A stretch of DNA of 64,000 bases, taken from NCBI GenBank assembly GCA_002811645.1, contig PDIP01000257.1, positions 24,186-88,185 of the forward strand, given 5' to 3'. Below, one piece after another: positions 40,034-48,399 of this stretch (its first letter is position 1; each line of letters begins with the position of its first letter). The notes beneath the pieces were generated by a model. That model had not been told where the DNA came from, did not search any database, and saw nothing but the letters and a program-made list of their open reading frames with translations. A program made the translations under genes and the position numbers. The stretch comes from Corallochytrium limacisporum (lineage: Eukaryota; Opisthokonta).

Positions 40034-41920
40034 ATGGATATGTCGAACACTACGATCTATTCGGAACCTCAGCATAGTCAAACAAATAATGTCATAAATA
40101 AGGTAGCGTACAAATCTTCGGCACATACAGAAGACAAAAACATGGTGATCCCTGTGCCTGTTGGCGCAGCCAAACAGAAAGTATGGACCGAGTTCTTCCT
40201 GAAGTTTATGGAAAATGTAGCAGTCGCATCACGGAAAGAGCCTTTACCCACACGCCAGTACGTCGAGGACGTTTACAATTATTATGTTGACCAAGAACAA
40301 ATTCTTTCAGATCTTGGATTCAAGGTTCTCTACCTGCTTTCTCGCAAACTCAACGAGGATCCTCTAGCCAAACTCAAACCGGATAAGCTTGCAGGACCTT
40401 GCATTGCAGATGTTCCTGAAAAGATGAAGATGACTTACAATGATTTTGGTAGCGGTCTGGACTTGCTCAGAACGTTCCTGCAGAACTATGCTCACCTTAT
40501 TCCATCGAATATGAAAAAGCTGCGTGCTAACGCGGCAATCGTGCGCGCTGTGCGTGAAACTATCGGTTATGATGAATTGCAGGGCACTGTCCGCAGCCCA
40601 CCGGAAGAAGAGCTTAACAAGGATGAGTTCATCATCTTTATTGAAAAGTTCTGCGAACTGGCAGATACTGAGTGTCCCCCGCGTCACACAATCTCTACCT
40701 GGTACGACTGTCGGGGAGACTGGAACCGCACTGACTCTTTATCCTTGGAGGCCGTGCGGCTTCTCGAGATTGTCAAGACTGCCATGCTTGACCGTCCCGG
40801 CGAGCATGTGAATTGGGGTCAGCTTTGGAAATACTATGGTGAGCGTCCCATGGAAGACTACAACTGCCGTCGTCACTGTCAGTTGCTTCGCAAGTTCCTG
40901 ACAAAAGTGTCTAGACTGGTCCCCGAGAACACCAAGGCTGACCAGGTTACCAGCCTTATTGCAGATGCAATGCGATACGTGGCTTTCAACAACGTCCAAC
41001 AGTATCATATGTCCGTCGGTGGATACTATCGTGGTGATGAGATGATGCATCAGAGCAAGATGCGCCGCACGAACACGCGCCGCAACAATCGCATGCCGGT
41101 TCCCCATGATGCTGATTCCAAGTCAACGATTGGCCCCGACAACCAGTCACCGCGCGAACTGGAGACATACCGCGAAAACATGCCAAGTGCCCCAGACTCT
41201 CGTAGCTATACCAGCCCTGCTGAAGGATACTACTACTATCAGAACTATCCCAATCAGCAGCACTACTACTCAGCGTCCGAGTGGCCAACTCCTCGTGGTG
41301 GACAACAAACCGCTCGCGGGGAAGCTCCCGGACCGCCGCCGCCGCCCGCTGGCCCTCCTCCCAGTGCTCCCATGCAGTACAGTGGCAGTCAGGGACAACA
41401 GCCACCTCCCAGTGGTGCTCGGCCTGCGTATGACATTGATTTTGAGCAGCAGTATGCGCACGCTCAGCAGGCCCGCACAGCCTCTGCTGGCACATCCGAT
41501 CGACCCTACTACTTCCCGTCGTTCAAGCAGTACCAGGCAGGATCCGGAGAGCACTACAACGACCAAAGCACATCAAGATCCTACACACAGCAGGCACCTT
41601 TCCCTTCAGAGGAAGCTAGTGGCGGGTATATGGCGTCAACATCCACATCCACCACATCTGTTTCCTCTGTGGCGGGTATGAAACGGCCCGTGGAGAACGT
41701 TGAGGTAAGTCAGGCGAAAATGTCTCGCCACGCTCCAGTCCCAAAGGAACCTATGACTGCTCGGGATCCGCCCGCGGCAAAGCCGCCACCTCCTGCGGAA
41801 GATCGCCCTTCAACTGCACCAGAGAATGCCAAGGACACAAAGGACTCTGTCTCTTCCACTGGACAGTCCAAACAGGGGCTAAGTCTCCTCATGCAGGCCG
41901 TAGAGATGACCGAGACATGA
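40034..41920 (+). CDS. Orphan protein: duplicated helical domain plus Tyr/Gln-rich prion-like tail
   Basis: I do not recognise a family for this 628-residue protein. The first 320 residues are folded-looking and helical and contain an internal duplication: LLRTFLQNYAHLIPSNMK (144-161) and LLRKFLTKVSRLVPENTK (284-301) align with the residues after them, with about 12 identities over 34. Weaker likeness continues upstream (EFFLKFMENVA against IIFIEKFCELA). Residues 340-352 are basic (RRTNTRRNNR). From about 390 on the chain is low-complexity: repeated Tyr (YYYYQNYPNQQHYYSASEW), Gln, Pro, Gly and Ser. That composition is typical of prion-like, RNA-binding or transcription-factor tails. No RNA-binding or DNA-binding domain is visible. 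Intronless; it precedes ATG9 in tandem by 1.1 kb. Confidence 0.85.
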   Translation: MDMSNTTIYSEPQHSQTNNVINKVAYKSSAHTEDKNMVIPVPVGAAKQKVWTEFFLKFMENVAVASRKEPLPTRQYVEDVYNYYVDQEQILSDLGFKVLYLLSRKLNEDPLAKLKPDKLAGPCIADVPEKMKMTYNDFGSGLDLLRTFLQNYAHLIPSNMKKLRANAAIVRAVRETIGYDELQGTVRSPPEEELNKDEFIIFIEKFCELADTECPPRHTISTWYDCRGDWNRTDSLSLEAVRLLEIVKTAMLDRPGEHVNWGQLWKYYGERPMEDYNCRRHCQLLRKFLTKVSRLVPENTKADQVTSLIADAMRYVAFNNVQQYHMSVGGYYRGDEMMHQSKMRRTNTRRNNRMPVPHDADSKSTIGPDNQSPRELETYRENMPSAPDSRSYTSPAEGYYYYQNYPNQQHYYSASEWPTPRGGQQTARGEAPGPPPPPAGPPPSAPMQYSGSQGQQPPPSGARPAYDIDFEQQYAHAQQARTASAGTSDRPYYFPSFKQYQAGSGEHYNDQSTSRSYTQQAPFPSEEASGGYMASTSTSTTSVSSVAGMKRPVENVEVSQAKMSRHAPVPKEPMTARDPPAAKPPPPAEDRPSTAPENAKDTKDSVSSTGQSKQGLSLLMQAVEMTET

Positions 41921-43031
41921 ATTGGCCCTGCACTGGGAGACTCCCTTGCCACCTTGCTTTTTAGTTTCCACATTTTTCCATGCTTACTTTTGGCATATGC
42001 AAACATTCTTGCTTCCACATTTTCCATAGAATCTCTATATTTTGCCATCACGTTCACGAACAACTTCTTTTTTTTTTTGCGAATTTTGTTTCCTTGTCCT
42101 TTCAGAATGGTTTCTGACGGGCCCACATCCACTTAGTCCAGCCGAGAAAACCGGGGATGGCCTGACCAAATAAAAAGGTCCGGATATTATATTTATTCCG
42201 AAATACGCGAAATATTGAATCAATATCTCTCCCGGGAGGCTTTCCCTAGTGAAAGTACTACAAGGGGGAGGCGGCACCCCTCTCCGAGGCTGCGGGGCAC
42301 CGGGTGCGGGGGCCCGACAAGAGAGAGGGGCTAATGTTGCGACTGGTGAACCCCTTGAAAAAAAAGAGAACGGGGAGGGGGGGGGTTGCCGATAAGAGGA
42401 GGCTCTGGGTACCCAAAAAACCAGCAAAGCCCACACGACATAGAGCGCGCAAAGCGGTTGCGAAATTTTTCGCGCAGTTGGCAGTGTTGGGCACACTCCG
42501 CAGATCCTCCCCTCCCCGTTCGTTGGGTCAAACACGGTGATATGTTGCCAACTGCACCCCCCCCCCTGCACCGGCCTGTGCTGCTCTGTCGCTACTGACC
42601 GGCTGGGAAGTACAGTGCCGGGGAACAGTTCCATCAGCACAGGGAAGTTTGGCCCCCCCCCCTCCCCCCTCCTTTCCCGTCTTGGGCGGAGCGGGTCTCG
42701 ATGAGGGGGCACCCTCTCCTGCACGGCCCCGGGCCGGCCGGTCCGAACGGGAGGACACCCTCAGGGAAGCTGAGCCTGCATTTCGTTGCCAGTTGAGGGC
42801 CACTGATTGGTGAACGCCATTTTAACTTTTGACAGGTTCAAGTTTTGTTCCCGTGTCTTTAGATTGCGAATCAGGTACTTGTGAACTAAGAGGCTAGACA
42901 GGCAACTACAATGGCACAAGCAGTCGAATAGCCAGGCGTATAGGCACGCAAAGCAGTGTAAGTCACATAGCAGCGCCATGGAACGGGACCGTCCATTTAC
43001 AACATAAGCTAGTACATGTAGATACGAGGCC
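41921..43031 (+). other. Tandem spacer before ATG9
   Basis: A 1.1-kb GC-rich spacer with two 10-base poly(C) runs (42557-42566 and 42653-42662) and a short inverted repeat ATATTG-AAT-CAATAT near 42212. A nine-codon upstream frame with a strong start context (42978-43007) ends 24 bases before the ATG9 start. No separate gene. Confidence 0.5.
42978..43007 (+). promoter_or_regulatory. Upstream open reading frame of ATG9
   Basis: GCCATGG context, nine codons (MERDRPFTT) and a TAA, ending 24 bases before the ATG9 start. If inside the transcript, ribosomes would have to leak past or reinitiate, which would lower ATG9 translation. The transcript start is not known. Confidence 0.4.
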
Positions 43032-45548
43032 ATGGATCTCGTAAATAGTGGGATACAGCGGGCCTTTTCGACTGTGGCCAACAAAGTCGCCAGTAACAAA
43101 GGTGAGGGTCGATATCAGTCGAAGTTTGAGCCACTTTTGGGTGGCTCTACCATTGACGATGAAGGAGATGCCTTCCTAGATGACAGTCCCGACGCTGAAC
43201 ACATGCCGGCGCCGAACATCATTCGGCTTGAATCACTGCAAGATGGAGACGACGGTGATGGCATGGAATGGCATAATGGACTCGGAAAACCAAAGCGGCT
43301 CCCGAGGAGCAACCAATGGGAAGCGGAAGACTCAGCACTAGATGGGCTGCTTACCAATGTATATAACTTCTACAAAGAGCGTGGGTTTCTGTCCATCATT
43401 CTAAACAGGTTGCTCAACTTGCTGACCATGGGCTTTGTTGTGGTCCTGACCATCGTATTGACGTCATGCATAGACTACAGTATTATGTTTGACGAACACG
43501 ACTTCAGCCGGGCGTTTCGCTTCCGGCCCTTCGGGTCATCGGTCATTTTAGGTATGGTCGCTGTCATTTGTTCCGTTTTTTGGATAATGCAGGTTTTCCA
43601 GCTTTTGTTTTACCAGGTGAGCGAGGTGCGACAAATGGCAGATTTCTTTGACATGGTCTTGCAGATTGATGCTGCCACTCTTCCGAATCTGAAGTGGCAT
43701 GAAGTCTGCCAGAGACTCGACGATAGCCTCCGCAGCGGCAAGCTAATAGTGAAGCGTACTTCAAACCTGTCGGGACAACAACGGCGTGGGATTAAGTCAC
43801 TGAGCCCCATGACCATCGTCAATCGGATCATGCGGCAAGACAATTTCATGGTAGCTCTATTCAATCGCGAACTACTGAATTTCCGTTTCCGGTTGTTGAA
43901 TATGGAGAGCAAGCCGCTGCTCCCATATTGGCTGGAGTGGAACATTCGCAAGTGTGTCTTTGACTATGTATTTGTTCAGGCAGACACGGTGCGGCCTGAG
44001 GTGATGAAAGCCGACCGCAACAATTCTGCAGCAGCACAGTTGAGCCGGAGGATGATGGTGTTTGGAATTCTTAACTTGCTGCTGGCCCCAGTGTTAATGC
44101 CTCTCATGTTGGTGTACTACTTCTTGCGCAGTGCGGAACAGATCAAAAGCCAGCCCAGTGAGCTTGGCAGTCGGCAGTGGACTTTCCGGGCCAAATGGCT
44201 CTTCAGGGAGTTCAATGAACTCCCCCATTTCTGTAATCAGCGGTTGACTCGGGCCTACCAACCAACCATGGAGTACATATCCAGCTTCCCAAGCGACACT
44301 ACCAACCTCATTGCGAACTTTACGGTTTTCATTTCCGGTTCATTTGTGGCCCTGTTGACCATCGGAGGCATCTACGACGAGAATTTCCTGACCATGCACA
44401 TTACTGAAGGCCGTACGGTGCTGTGGTACTTGGGTGTCTTCACCGTTATTCTTGCCGGTGCACGGGCACTCTTGCAGGATGAGAATATCATATTTGAACC
44501 GGAGAGCAAGATCACTAAGGTTATCTACCACACGCATTACTATCCGCAGTCTTGGCACGGTCGCGAGCACACACGAGAAATCCGTGCAGAAATGGCCGAA
44601 CTTTTTGAGTACAAGGCTGTCCTCTTTGTCGAGGAACTGTTCTCTGTATTAATCACTGGTATGTTCATGATTCGGTACTCTTATCACAGCAAGGAACTGA
44701 TCCAATTCTTTCATCGGTACACAACATGGAAAGAGGATGTTGGGCACGTCTGTACCTTCGCACAATTCGACTTTGAACGCCATGGAAATCAACTGTATGG
44801 TGCGGGTGTAGGTCTGACCGCGGCGGCCACTGAGGACCAAGGAAGTGACGTCGAGGCTGGCGCCGGGCCTTCGCACGTCACCGGTGCGCACCGACCAGGA
44901 CTTGGACAGGTTCTGGACCCCACCCGGGACGGCAAGATGGAAAAGTCCTTCATCAACTTCACAAGCCAATACCCGACGTGGCGTCCGGACGATGAGCGTG
45001 GAAAACAATTCCTGTCCAACATCAACGACCTCAGTGGCACGTTCAAAGCCGATCTGGCGATGTCGGAGGATGGTTACATCAGCGAGGAGGAGATGACCTT
45101 CGGTGCTGGCAGTGCTGGCAACTCAGTCCAATCCAAACCCATGGTGCCACCACCGCCGCCGATGGTTGTCGATGAAGAGCCTGATCTCCCGCCACTGCAG
45201 TCGCCCGGCGATAACCCGCCCCCACCGCCGCCCTCGGCGTGGGCCACTGCGTCGGGTGCCTCTCAGCAACAGTCCCCGGGCCGGTCGCCGCAACAACAAC
45301 AGCACCAGTCGGCGTCATCCCTACAGCACCCGCGGAACCGCTTGGCGCACCAGCGTCTGGCCCGGACGTTCCAGAGCCAGCGGCAACACCCACACCGTCG
45401 CCACGTGGACCTTGATAACTACGATGCGTTAGCCAGCAGCAGTCTTGTTCTCGACTACATGTACGATGTGACGCAGAGCGATGTAATGAACAATCCTAAT
45501 CAGCAGCGGAGGGCTGGTGGTCCGAGTCCGGGGCAGCAGAGGCACTGA
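43032..45548 (+). CDS. ATG9: Autophagy protein 9, lipid scramblase
   Basis: Multi-span vesicle protein that seeds the autophagosome membrane and moves lipids between leaflets. The 838-residue protein has the conserved ATG9 core between about residues 110 and 590. Recognisable parts are the first helices around LLNLLTMGFVVVLTIVL, then DNFMVALFNRELLNF, PYWLEWNIRKCVFDY, AKWLFREFNELPHFCNQRL, and TREIRAEMAELFEYKAVLFV followed by EELFSVLITGMFMIRYS. An acidic N-terminus precedes the core. The C-terminal 230 residues are Pro, Gln and His-rich and disordered, as in other ATG9 proteins. The start is the first ATG in frame, with an upstream short frame. The last 53 bases of this gene, stop included, overlap the end of polymerase eta on the other strand. 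Confidence 0.95.
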   Translation: MDLVNSGIQRAFSTVANKVASNKGEGRYQSKFEPLLGGSTIDDEGDAFLDDSPDAEHMPAPNIIRLESLQDGDDGDGMEWHNGLGKPKRLPRSNQWEAEDSALDGLLTNVYNFYKERGFLSIILNRLLNLLTMGFVVVLTIVLTSCIDYSIMFDEHDFSRAFRFRPFGSSVILGMVAVICSVFWIMQVFQLLFYQVSEVRQMADFFDMVLQIDAATLPNLKWHEVCQRLDDSLRSGKLIVKRTSNLSGQQRRGIKSLSPMTIVNRIMRQDNFMVALFNRELLNFRFRLLNMESKPLLPYWLEWNIRKCVFDYVFVQADTVRPEVMKADRNNSAAAQLSRRMMVFGILNLLLAPVLMPLMLVYYFLRSAEQIKSQPSELGSRQWTFRAKWLFREFNELPHFCNQRLTRAYQPTMEYISSFPSDTTNLIANFTVFISGSFVALLTIGGIYDENFLTMHITEGRTVLWYLGVFTVILAGARALLQDENIIFEPESKITKVIYHTHYYPQSWHGREHTREIRAEMAELFEYKAVLFVEELFSVLITGMFMIRYSYHSKELIQFFHRYTTWKEDVGHVCTFAQFDFERHGNQLYGAGVGLTAAATEDQGSDVEAGAGPSHVTGAHRPGLGQVLDPTRDGKMEKSFINFTSQYPTWRPDDERGKQFLSNINDLSGTFKADLAMSEDGYISEEEMTFGAGSAGNSVQSKPMVPPPPPMVVDEEPDLPPLQSPGDNPPPPPPSAWATASGASQQQSPGRSPQQQQHQSASSLQHPRNRLAHQRLARTFQSQRQHPHRRHVDLDNYDALASSSLVLDYMYDVTQSDVMNNPNQQRRAGGPSPGQQRH

Positions 45549-47607
45549 AGAAATCGCTAATCTTGGTGGTCCTCGGTCGTCCATGATTCTCATCACTGCG
45601 GCTGAGTTCACATGCAAAATGCCAGTCGGAGTGCTCCTGAACATTTCGAACACTAATCCACTGACGGCATAGTTCGCACTTGAACACTTCCGTGCCTTTT
45701 TCACTTGTATTGGAGCTCCCTTTTCCGGTCGGTGCAAAGAACGAATTCACGCCGTGCGTCTGCGCCAAACTTGGGCTACTCTCTCGCTTTCGGTCAACAG
45801 TAGCAGTGTCAGTCACATTCCCCTTTACGGGCTGGAAAAACGTATTGACCCGCCTTTGTTTGGCGACCGGTCCACGGTCCGTGTCAATTGCCGCCCCATT
45901 GGCCGTTTGCTCCGAGAACATGCGACTCAGCGGGCCTCGGGCTGGCGGGACTGGTTTATTCGGCTCCTCTTTCAGCTCTTTTATCGCCGTGAGTGGCCGT
46001 TTCTCAGTCTCAGCCTTGACTGGCTTATTCGAGGCGTCTTCTGCGGTCTTGGTCTCATCATCTTCCCTATGCGACCGCTTGCGCGCAAATGCAGCGGACA
46101 AGGTCTGACTCTGGCGAACTGGTCCGTCCTTGAAACCAGAAGCACCGAGTGCGATACGACTGCATGGCAGAGCATCTGGGCAGGTCTTAAACATAGCAAA
46201 GCACCGCTTGGCCAGTATGGACGCATCAAAACGGTTTGCGGGCATCGGACAGCTTCGGCTCTTGACGGCCTGACTGCTCAGGCTAACGTCACGTCCCCGG
46301 TAATAGAAGTGTAGTGTCTTTGGTATCCGACTGTTCTCTTCTTGGTCCTGTTTCATGCGATGCACTAGCTCATTCGCGAGCACCTGTATCCAGTACATAA
46401 TGCCGTCATCGTTCTTAACTGGCGCGAAGGACTTTGCTGCCAGCATGCTCTTGCTCCGGGTCCTATCCACAACTTCGGAATCGTCGTGACCGCGAACGAC
46501 ATCGTGAATCCATACCGCATTGCCGCGCCCGAACTTGTGTGTCAGTTCCTCGACGGTGTACTGCCAGACTTCGCCGGCATTTTCCACGCCCAGGGTATCT
46601 ATGATCTCTGCCCCTAACTTTCCACCCATATTGCGAATCTTGCGCAGGGGAAATTTCTCCATGAGGCCCAACACTCCACTGCCAAGTATAGTCGTCTGAT
46701 TGTTTGGCTTGTTCATCGCCGATCCGAGCTTGCTAAGCATCTTGTTGTGGCTGATACCTGCACTTACACGGTAGTATAATGTGTCCCACAGCTTTTGACG
46801 GAGATCTCGAACTCGCCGGGACGCCAGCCAGAGCTTGACATCATGTTCCTTGAGTGCCTTAGAGGTGCGACTTCCATCCTTCGCATCCTCGGTGGCCATA
46901 CCACCCTCACTGTTGGTGGCCAAGTGCAGACCAAGCAATCCTTCTTCATCATCCAGGTCTCCTTCCTGCTCAGTGATCTGAGCTCGTCCCTCCTTGTCAA
47001 TGACCGTGTGCGATCCTTTCTTGTTCCTGCCATCACAGATCAGACCGAGGCCATCCCAGTCGAGCACGGTAGGTAGTTTGCCCTCTGCTTCCAGTGACTC
47101 GTACTCTTTTGTGATCTCTTCCGTCAAATCCATGAATGCCTCATCAACAGAAGCCTTCTCAAATCGTTTGCAGTGCTTCTTGAAGAACTCCATAATCTCC
47201 TTCGAGGCATCTCTGTACGGATCCAAACTGACTTTGTGGGTGCGGCGATCCGGCTTCTCATAATACTTCCAATGCGCATCACCCTCTCCAAACGTTGCCA
47301 CATGCACCCATTTCAGGTCTGGCGCGAGCTTCTTCGCCTCATCAAGGTTGCAGTGCCTTCCGATTCCTACGGATTTGGCGGCGTAGTTGACGGCGATCAG
47401 TCCGTTCCACTGTACCACCGCGAAGGGTCCACGTTCCTTTCCGGTCTTTTTGTCCACCAAACCCAGCCGTCTTTCCTCCACTTGACAATAGAATGCATCC
47501 ATGTCTAGATGTACAATAATCTTAGTCTTGTTAAGTACAGGATTACTGTCGTCATTGTGGTTGACCACGTATCCGTGGCTGCCAAAGACAGCCGCGTCTT
47601 CTGACAT
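45496..47607 (-). CDS. POLH: DNA polymerase eta (Rad30), translesion Y-family polymerase
   Basis: Copies past UV photoproducts in DNA. The 703-residue protein has the catalytic HLDMDAFYCQVE near the N-terminus and KASVDEAFMDLT, giving the metal-binding Asp and Glu residues. It also has SAGISHNKMLSKLGSAMNKP and KIRNMGGKLGAEI of the thumb. These wordings fit eta rather than kappa or iota. Near the C-terminus a C2H2 UBZ ubiquitin-binding finger is intact (C644, C647, H659, H663). A PIP-like TTKISDFF (680-687) follows, with Thr where Gln is usual. Two other double-Phe motifs (VNTFFQPVK and VNSFFAPTG) may bind REV1 or PCNA. The frame opens with a TTG at 47631; ATG 47607 is the likely start. Its 3' end overlaps ATG9. 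Confidence 0.96.
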   Translation of the reverse strand: MSEDAAVFGSHGYVVNHNDDSNPVLNKTKIIVHLDMDAFYCQVEERRLGLVDKKTGKERGPFAVVQWNGLIAVNYAAKSVGIGRHCNLDEAKKLAPDLKWVHVATFGEGDAHWKYYEKPDRRTHKVSLDPYRDASKEIMEFFKKHCKRFEKASVDEAFMDLTEEITKEYESLEAEGKLPTVLDWDGLGLICDGRNKKGSHTVIDKEGRAQITEQEGDLDDEEGLLGLHLATNSEGGMATEDAKDGSRTSKALKEHDVKLWLASRRVRDLRQKLWDTLYYRVSAGISHNKMLSKLGSAMNKPNNQTTILGSGVLGLMEKFPLRKIRNMGGKLGAEIIDTLGVENAGEVWQYTVEELTHKFGRGNAVWIHDVVRGHDDSEVVDRTRSKSMLAAKSFAPVKNDDGIMYWIQVLANELVHRMKQDQEENSRIPKTLHFYYRGRDVSLSSQAVKSRSCPMPANRFDASILAKRCFAMFKTCPDALPCSRIALGASGFKDGPVRQSQTLSAAFARKRSHREDDETKTAEDASNKPVKAETEKRPLTAIKELKEEPNKPVPPARGPLSRMFSEQTANGAAIDTDRGPVAKQRRVNTFFQPVKGNVTDTATVDRKRESSPSLAQTHGVNSFFAPTGKGSSNTSEKGTEVFKCELCRQWISVRNVQEHSDWHFACELSRSDENHGRPRTTKISDFFSASAAPDSDHQPSAAD

Positions 47608-48399
47608 CTGAAGCCTGATCGTGCAACCCAAGCCCGGCTACATCTTTGTTCCGTATACATACTCTACCTAGTCCTAAAGCACGGCTCACTGGACTACATG
47701 ATCCATCACATATGTCAACAAACGCGTCCGGCCGCGAGTTCTTGCCCCATTTCCCACTTCCCACCTGTGAGCTAAGTACCCGGTGCGTCACGGCCCGTCG
47801 AACCCTCTGGCACAGTGAGACCCGCAGAAGCGACGAGGCTTCCTATAGTTTCGCGCACAAAATTGCTGGCTCCACCTTTCCTAATATTGTAGATCAATAA
47901 TATTGGCAAAACACATCTCTTTTTTTGGGTCTCGTTTTGGTTTTTCCTGTTTCCCTTTTGTTTCCCATTCTCGTTCACCCTCCCCGCGCGAAAGGTGCTG
48001 GGTGATACTGAAAGCGCCAGTCTTTTCGGCCCACAAAACGAAAGCCAATGGTAAAGGCGACAATGGAACGGACGCGTGTAGGGACGTCGCTTCATTTCAT
48101 CGTCACACTTTCAATTTGGTCCTTACATGTTTGGTGGTTTCACAACCTTTATTTGAGGAATACGAAACGGTGAACTTCTTCATCTCTCTATGTACTAGTA
48201 TACATCATGGATCCCCTGTAAGGTATGTACGTCAACCGACCCGTGTCGAAAGGACAAAACATATGTATCAGATTTCAGACCGATGCGCAATAGGATTACT
48301 GACGCGAGGCGGAATCTAATCATGTAAGCGGAGTGAACAAGAGAGGAAAGGGTAGTGAAGTACCATATCAGTCTGCGTAAAATTCTGCACTAAACGGCC
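47608..48399. other. Divergent spacer between POLH and phosphorylase kinase gene
   Basis: A 792-base spacer. TTTCCCACTTCCCAC (47750-47764) is the exact reverse complement of a sequence before OSGEPL1 (25142-25156). No gene supported. Confidence 0.45.

Noticed and set aside
41705-41710. In-frame GTAAGT in the orphan gene, a possible hidden intron donor
   Set aside because: The frame continues with the same composition to a natural end, and no branch site and acceptor follow.
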